DNA of 15,704 nt, from positions 1-15,704 of the forward strand of contig JACSSI010000027.1 in NCBI GenBank assembly GCA_014879345.1, in the 5' to 3' direction. This DNA is from Anaerolineae bacterium (GTDB lineage Bacteria; Chloroflexota; Anaerolineae; Promineifilales; Promineifilaceae). Shown in pieces: positions 14,049 through 15,704 of this stretch; the stretch's first letter is position 1; every line of letters begins with the position of its first letter. Position numbers and translations under genes: made by a program. Under the pieces are notes generated by a model. It saw nothing but the letters and a program-made list of their open reading frames with translations. It ran no database searches and was not told the DNA's origin.

Positions 14049-14411
14049 TCAGACTGCTTCTCCCTGAGTATATACGACATCTTCTACATGCACGTTAACT
14101 GCTTCTATAGGAATGCCCACCATCGTATCTATGGCCTCGGAAACGGCCGTTTGTATACCCCGACTTGCTTCCATGATGTTAACATGCGGATCCATTATAA
14201 CGTAAATATCAATTTTTACCTGATTTTGGTCACCAACTTGCAGCAAAACACCATCCTGCCGTACATCTTTGCGGAAAAGTCGCGCCACATCAGCCGGAAT
14301 CGGTGCCATTTTGGCGACACCCTCCACGCGCAAAGCGGCGTTCAAGGCAATTGTTGCTAATACACCAGGTGCTACTTCAATGCGACCAACGCTCTCTTTC
14401 ATCTCACTCAT
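14049..14411 (-). CDS. Asp23/Gls24 family protein (YqhY-like)
   Basis: A 120-residue protein of the Asp23/Gls24 (DUF322) family: G-R-I-E-V-A-P-G-V-L-A-T-I-A (9-22), V-E-G-V-A-K-M (29-35), V-K-I-D-I-Y-V-I-M-D-P-x-V-N-I-M (66-80) and I-E-A-V-N-V-H-V-E-D-V-V-Y (102-114). In Firmicutes, members are membrane- or envelope-associated, and YqhY (next to accBC and nusB) is linked to control of lipid synthesis. Here the gene lies between fabG and nusB, which fits a YqhY-like role; this is an inference. An upstream TTG at 14429 is also in frame; I prefer the ATG at 14411 because the family motif begins soon after it. AACGGCCGTT at 14142 encodes T-A-V. Confidence 0.88.
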   Translation of the reverse strand: MSEMKESVGRIEVAPGVLATIALNAALRVEGVAKMAPIPADVARLFRKDVRQDGVLLQVGDQNQVKIDIYVIMDPHVNIMEASRGIQTAVSEAIDTMVGIPIEAVNVHVEDVVYTQGEAV

Positions 14412-14441
14412 ACGTTCACTCGTAAACAAGGCTCAAACCCG

Positions 14442-14469
14442 ATTGTATTGAAATTGATAATCTGGTAAA
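14442..14469 (-). promoter_or_regulatory. Possible promoter of asp23-nusB
   Basis: Minus-strand TTTACC (14464-14469), a 16-base spacer and TACAAT (14442-14447; one mismatch to TATAAT). It would start near 14435, about 24 bases before the preferred ATG at 14411, making asp23-nusB at least partly independent of fabD-fabG. Confidence 0.45.
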
Positions 14470-14518
14470 AGAGATAAGCTAATATTTAGCGCTTCATCTT
14501 AAGTTCGTGCTGTAAGGT

Positions 14519-14537
14519 ATTGCCACTACATGGCAAT
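14519..14537. other. Hairpin over the fabG stop codon
   Basis: ATTGCCA and TGGCAAT are perfect 7-base arms around a 5-base loop that contains the fabG TAG stop. There is no T-tract after it on the minus strand, so it is not a standard terminator; it could stabilise the mRNA end or be chance. Confidence 0.3.
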
Positions 14538-15269
14538 GCCACCATCTACGTTAATCACTTGCCCAGTGATATAAGCCGCTTTATCTGACGCTAAAAACGA
14601 AACGAGATACCCTATTTCCGGTAACTCACCCCAACGACCAAGCGGGATATATGCCAATGACTTCTCTTTTAAATCGTCTGCTAACACATCCGTTAAAGCG
14701 GTTAGGAAAAAGCCGGGTGCGATGGCATTGACTGTAATTTGTCTAGGCGCTAATTCTTTTGCCAATGACTTGGTGAAACCAATCACACCTGCTTTAGAAG
14801 CAGCATAATTTGATTGTCCACCTTGCCCAACTAATCCGACAACAGAAGAAATGTTGATGATGCGGCCACCTTGTTTGCGCTTCAGCATAGGACGGGCAAC
14901 AGCCTTACAACAATTAAACACGCTTTTCAGGTTTGTGTCTAGCACGACATCCCAATCATCTTCATTCATCATCGGCAGCAGTTTGTCTCGGGTAGTACCT
15001 GCATTATTAACCACTATATCGATATGGCCGTAAGTGTCAATAGCTGTTTTGACCAGGGTTTGTGCTTCATTAAAATTAGAGACATCTGCCTGAACGGCCG
15101 TTGCCACACCCCCATTCGCCTTAATTGCCGCTACTACTTCTTCCGCCGCATCTGCACTTGAGTTGTAATTGACTACAACTTTAGCACCATTTGCCGCCAA
15201 ATCTTCGGCAATGGCTCGTCCAATTCCTCGTGATGCCCCCGTCACTAAAGCTACTTTTCCTTCCAACAT
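14526..15269 (-). CDS. fabG: 3-oxoacyl-[ACP] reductase FabG
   Basis: A 247-residue short-chain dehydrogenase that reduces 3-oxoacyl-ACP with NADPH in type II fatty-acid synthesis. The Rossmann T-G-A-S-R-G-I-G is at 10-17, N-N-A-G at 88-91, N113, and the catalytic S-Y-K set is S141/S142, Y155 and K159 (S-N-Y-A-A-S-K-A-G). N-A-I-A-P-G-F and the end V-D-G-G-I-A-M are typical FabG. The frame is open up to 15305, but the ATG at 15269 is preferred because AGGAG lies 9 bases before it and the protein then begins M-L-E-G-K-V-A-L-V-T-G. It follows fabD by 85 bases containing a 9-mer repeat. No acyl carrier protein gene follows; asp23 does. AACGGCCGTT at 15093 encodes T-A-V. Confidence 0.93.
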   Translation of the reverse strand: MLEGKVALVTGASRGIGRAIAEDLAANGAKVVVNYNSSADAAEEVVAAIKANGGVATAVQADVSNFNEAQTLVKTAIDTYGHIDIVVNNAGTTRDKLLPMMNEDDWDVVLDTNLKSVFNCCKAVARPMLKRKQGGRIINISSVVGLVGQGGQSNYAASKAGVIGFTKSLAKELAPRQITVNAIAPGFFLTALTDVLADDLKEKSLAYIPLGRWGELPEIGYLVSFLASDKAAYITGQVINVDGGIAM

Positions 15270-15291
15270 CACTGTTTTCTCCTGTATATTA

Positions 15292-15349
15292 AACACGGAG
15301 AGCACAGAAAACGCGGAGAAAACCCTCTGCGCCTTTGCATCTCTGCGTT
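15292..15349. repeat. Intergenic 9-mer repeat element between fabD and fabG
   Basis: AACACGGAG (15292-15300), AGCACAGAA (15301-15309) and AACGCGGAG (15310-15318) are contiguous 9-mers on the plus strand. Facing units CTCTGCG (15325-15331 and 15341-15347) with CCTTTGCAT between them form the opposite arm. It is the same kind of element as at 8136-8204. Confidence 0.65.
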
Positions 15350-15354
15350 ATGAA

Positions 15355-15704
15355 TCAAAGTTCAAATGACAACCGTTTTGTTTGGCGGTCAATGCGCTTC
15401 ATCAATTTCAACAATACATCTCCGGGGCCAACTTCTAACACAGCATCCACGCCCTGCTCAACCAGATAAGTCATCGACTCTGTCCAGCGTACAGGCGCTG
15501 TCAATTGGGCTGCCAATTCGGCACGAATCTCATCAACGGTATTGAGTGGTTGCGCAGAGACATTGCTGATAATCGGGATTTGTGGTGGCTGTATGGGAGT
15601 GGCCGCAATCGCTTTTGCAAATTCGACAGAGGCGGAGGCCATGAGCAGGGAATGAGCGGCAATCGTAATGGGCAGCACAACGACTTTGCGTGCGCCAGCC
15701 TCTT
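15355..15704 (-). CDS. fabD: Malonyl-CoA:ACP transacylase FabD, C-terminal part (enters from beyond the window)
   Basis: The frame is open from the window edge to the TGA at 15355-15357, giving about 116 residues of the C-terminus. It reads E-A-G-A-R-K-V-V-V-L-P-I-T-I-A-A-H-S-L-L-M, where the histidine corresponds to the catalytic His of FabD (P-S-H-C-A-L-M in E. coli). Then come I-P-I-I-S-N-V-S-A, the L-x-x-Q-L-x-x-P-V-R-W segment and V-L-E-V-G-P-G-D-V-L, all typical of the family. FabD loads malonyl groups onto acyl carrier protein. The GSxGE nucleophile region lies outside the window. The gene precedes fabG, a common fab operon order. Confidence 0.92.
   Translation of the reverse strand, partial: EAGARKVVVLPITIAAHSLLMASASVEFAKAIAATPIQPPQIPIISNVSAQPLNTVDEIRAELAAQLTAPVRWTESMTYLVEQGVDAVLEVGPGDVLLKLMKRIDRQTKRLSFEL

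Larger units (their letters stand above)
736..15102. repeat. Dispersed iterated palindrome AACGGCCGTT, 14 exact copies
   Basis: Exact copies start at 736, 943, 3671, 3851, 4806, 6190, 7489, 8238, 8801, 9322, 10997, 12955, 14142 and 15093. One-mismatch forms are at 5887 (last base C) and 13218 (first base G). Only about 20 CGGCCG hexamers are found by eye in the window, and 14 carry both the AA and TT flanks. Within genes the sites are read as T-A-V (7), N-G-R (3) and R-P (3), so the pattern is not a codon or protein motif. None lies in the toxin-antitoxin module. Coordinates span from the first to the last copy. Confidence 0.9.

Noticed and set aside
13956..14360. Plus-strand open frame of 134 codons
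   Set aside because: It overlaps nusB and the Asp23 gene on the other strand, both of which are well supported families.

Overview
The window looks like a chromosomal segment of a Chloroflexota (Anaerolineae-like) bacterium. This is an inference from gene content: a histidine-phosphatase/DUF3090 pair known from Actinobacteria and Chloroflexi, an mreBCD-PBP2 rod-shape cluster, an Asp23-NusB pair beside fab genes, and mid-range GC. No rRNA, tRNA, CRISPR array or insertion sequence was seen. Almost everything is on the minus strand, so operons read from high to low coordinates.

Right end (15704 to 13079, minus): the end of fabD, then fabG, an Asp23/Gls24 (YqhY-like) protein, nusB and a Nudix-fold protein with a broken catalytic box. 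This joins fatty-acid synthesis to the asp23-nusB pair. Next, 13013 to 10170 encodes a long class A penicillin-binding protein with an extra C-terminal beta domain. Between 9432 and 10148 a plus-strand VapB/VapC toxin-antitoxin module interrupts the minus-strand genes. It has a promoter overlapped by a 36-bp perfect palindrome, a likely autoregulatory operator.

Middle (9365 to 6696, minus): a GT4 glycosyltransferase and a polyprenyl-phosphate sugar-1-phosphate transferase, probably for a surface polysaccharide or lipid-linked glycan. A small unrecognised plus-strand gene (6282-6692) is divergent from mreB. Left part (6041 to 907, minus): mreB (TTG start), mreC, mreD and a PBP2 (mrdA-type), the elongasome core. 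Last come a phosphoglycerate-mutase-like histidine phosphatase and the start of a DUF3090 gene. The overall theme is cell-wall elongation, envelope glycan and lipid synthesis.

The most striking signal is not a gene. The 10-bp palindrome AACGGCCGTT occurs 14 times in 15.7 kb, where about 0.015 would be expected by chance. It falls in all three reading frames and once between genes, resembling in behaviour the cyanobacterial HIP1 element but with a different sequence. A second layer of non-coding structure is a set of intergenic elements built from facing arrays of short units: 7-mers starting CAG between mreB and mreC, and 9-mers of the CACAGAGAA type at two other loci.
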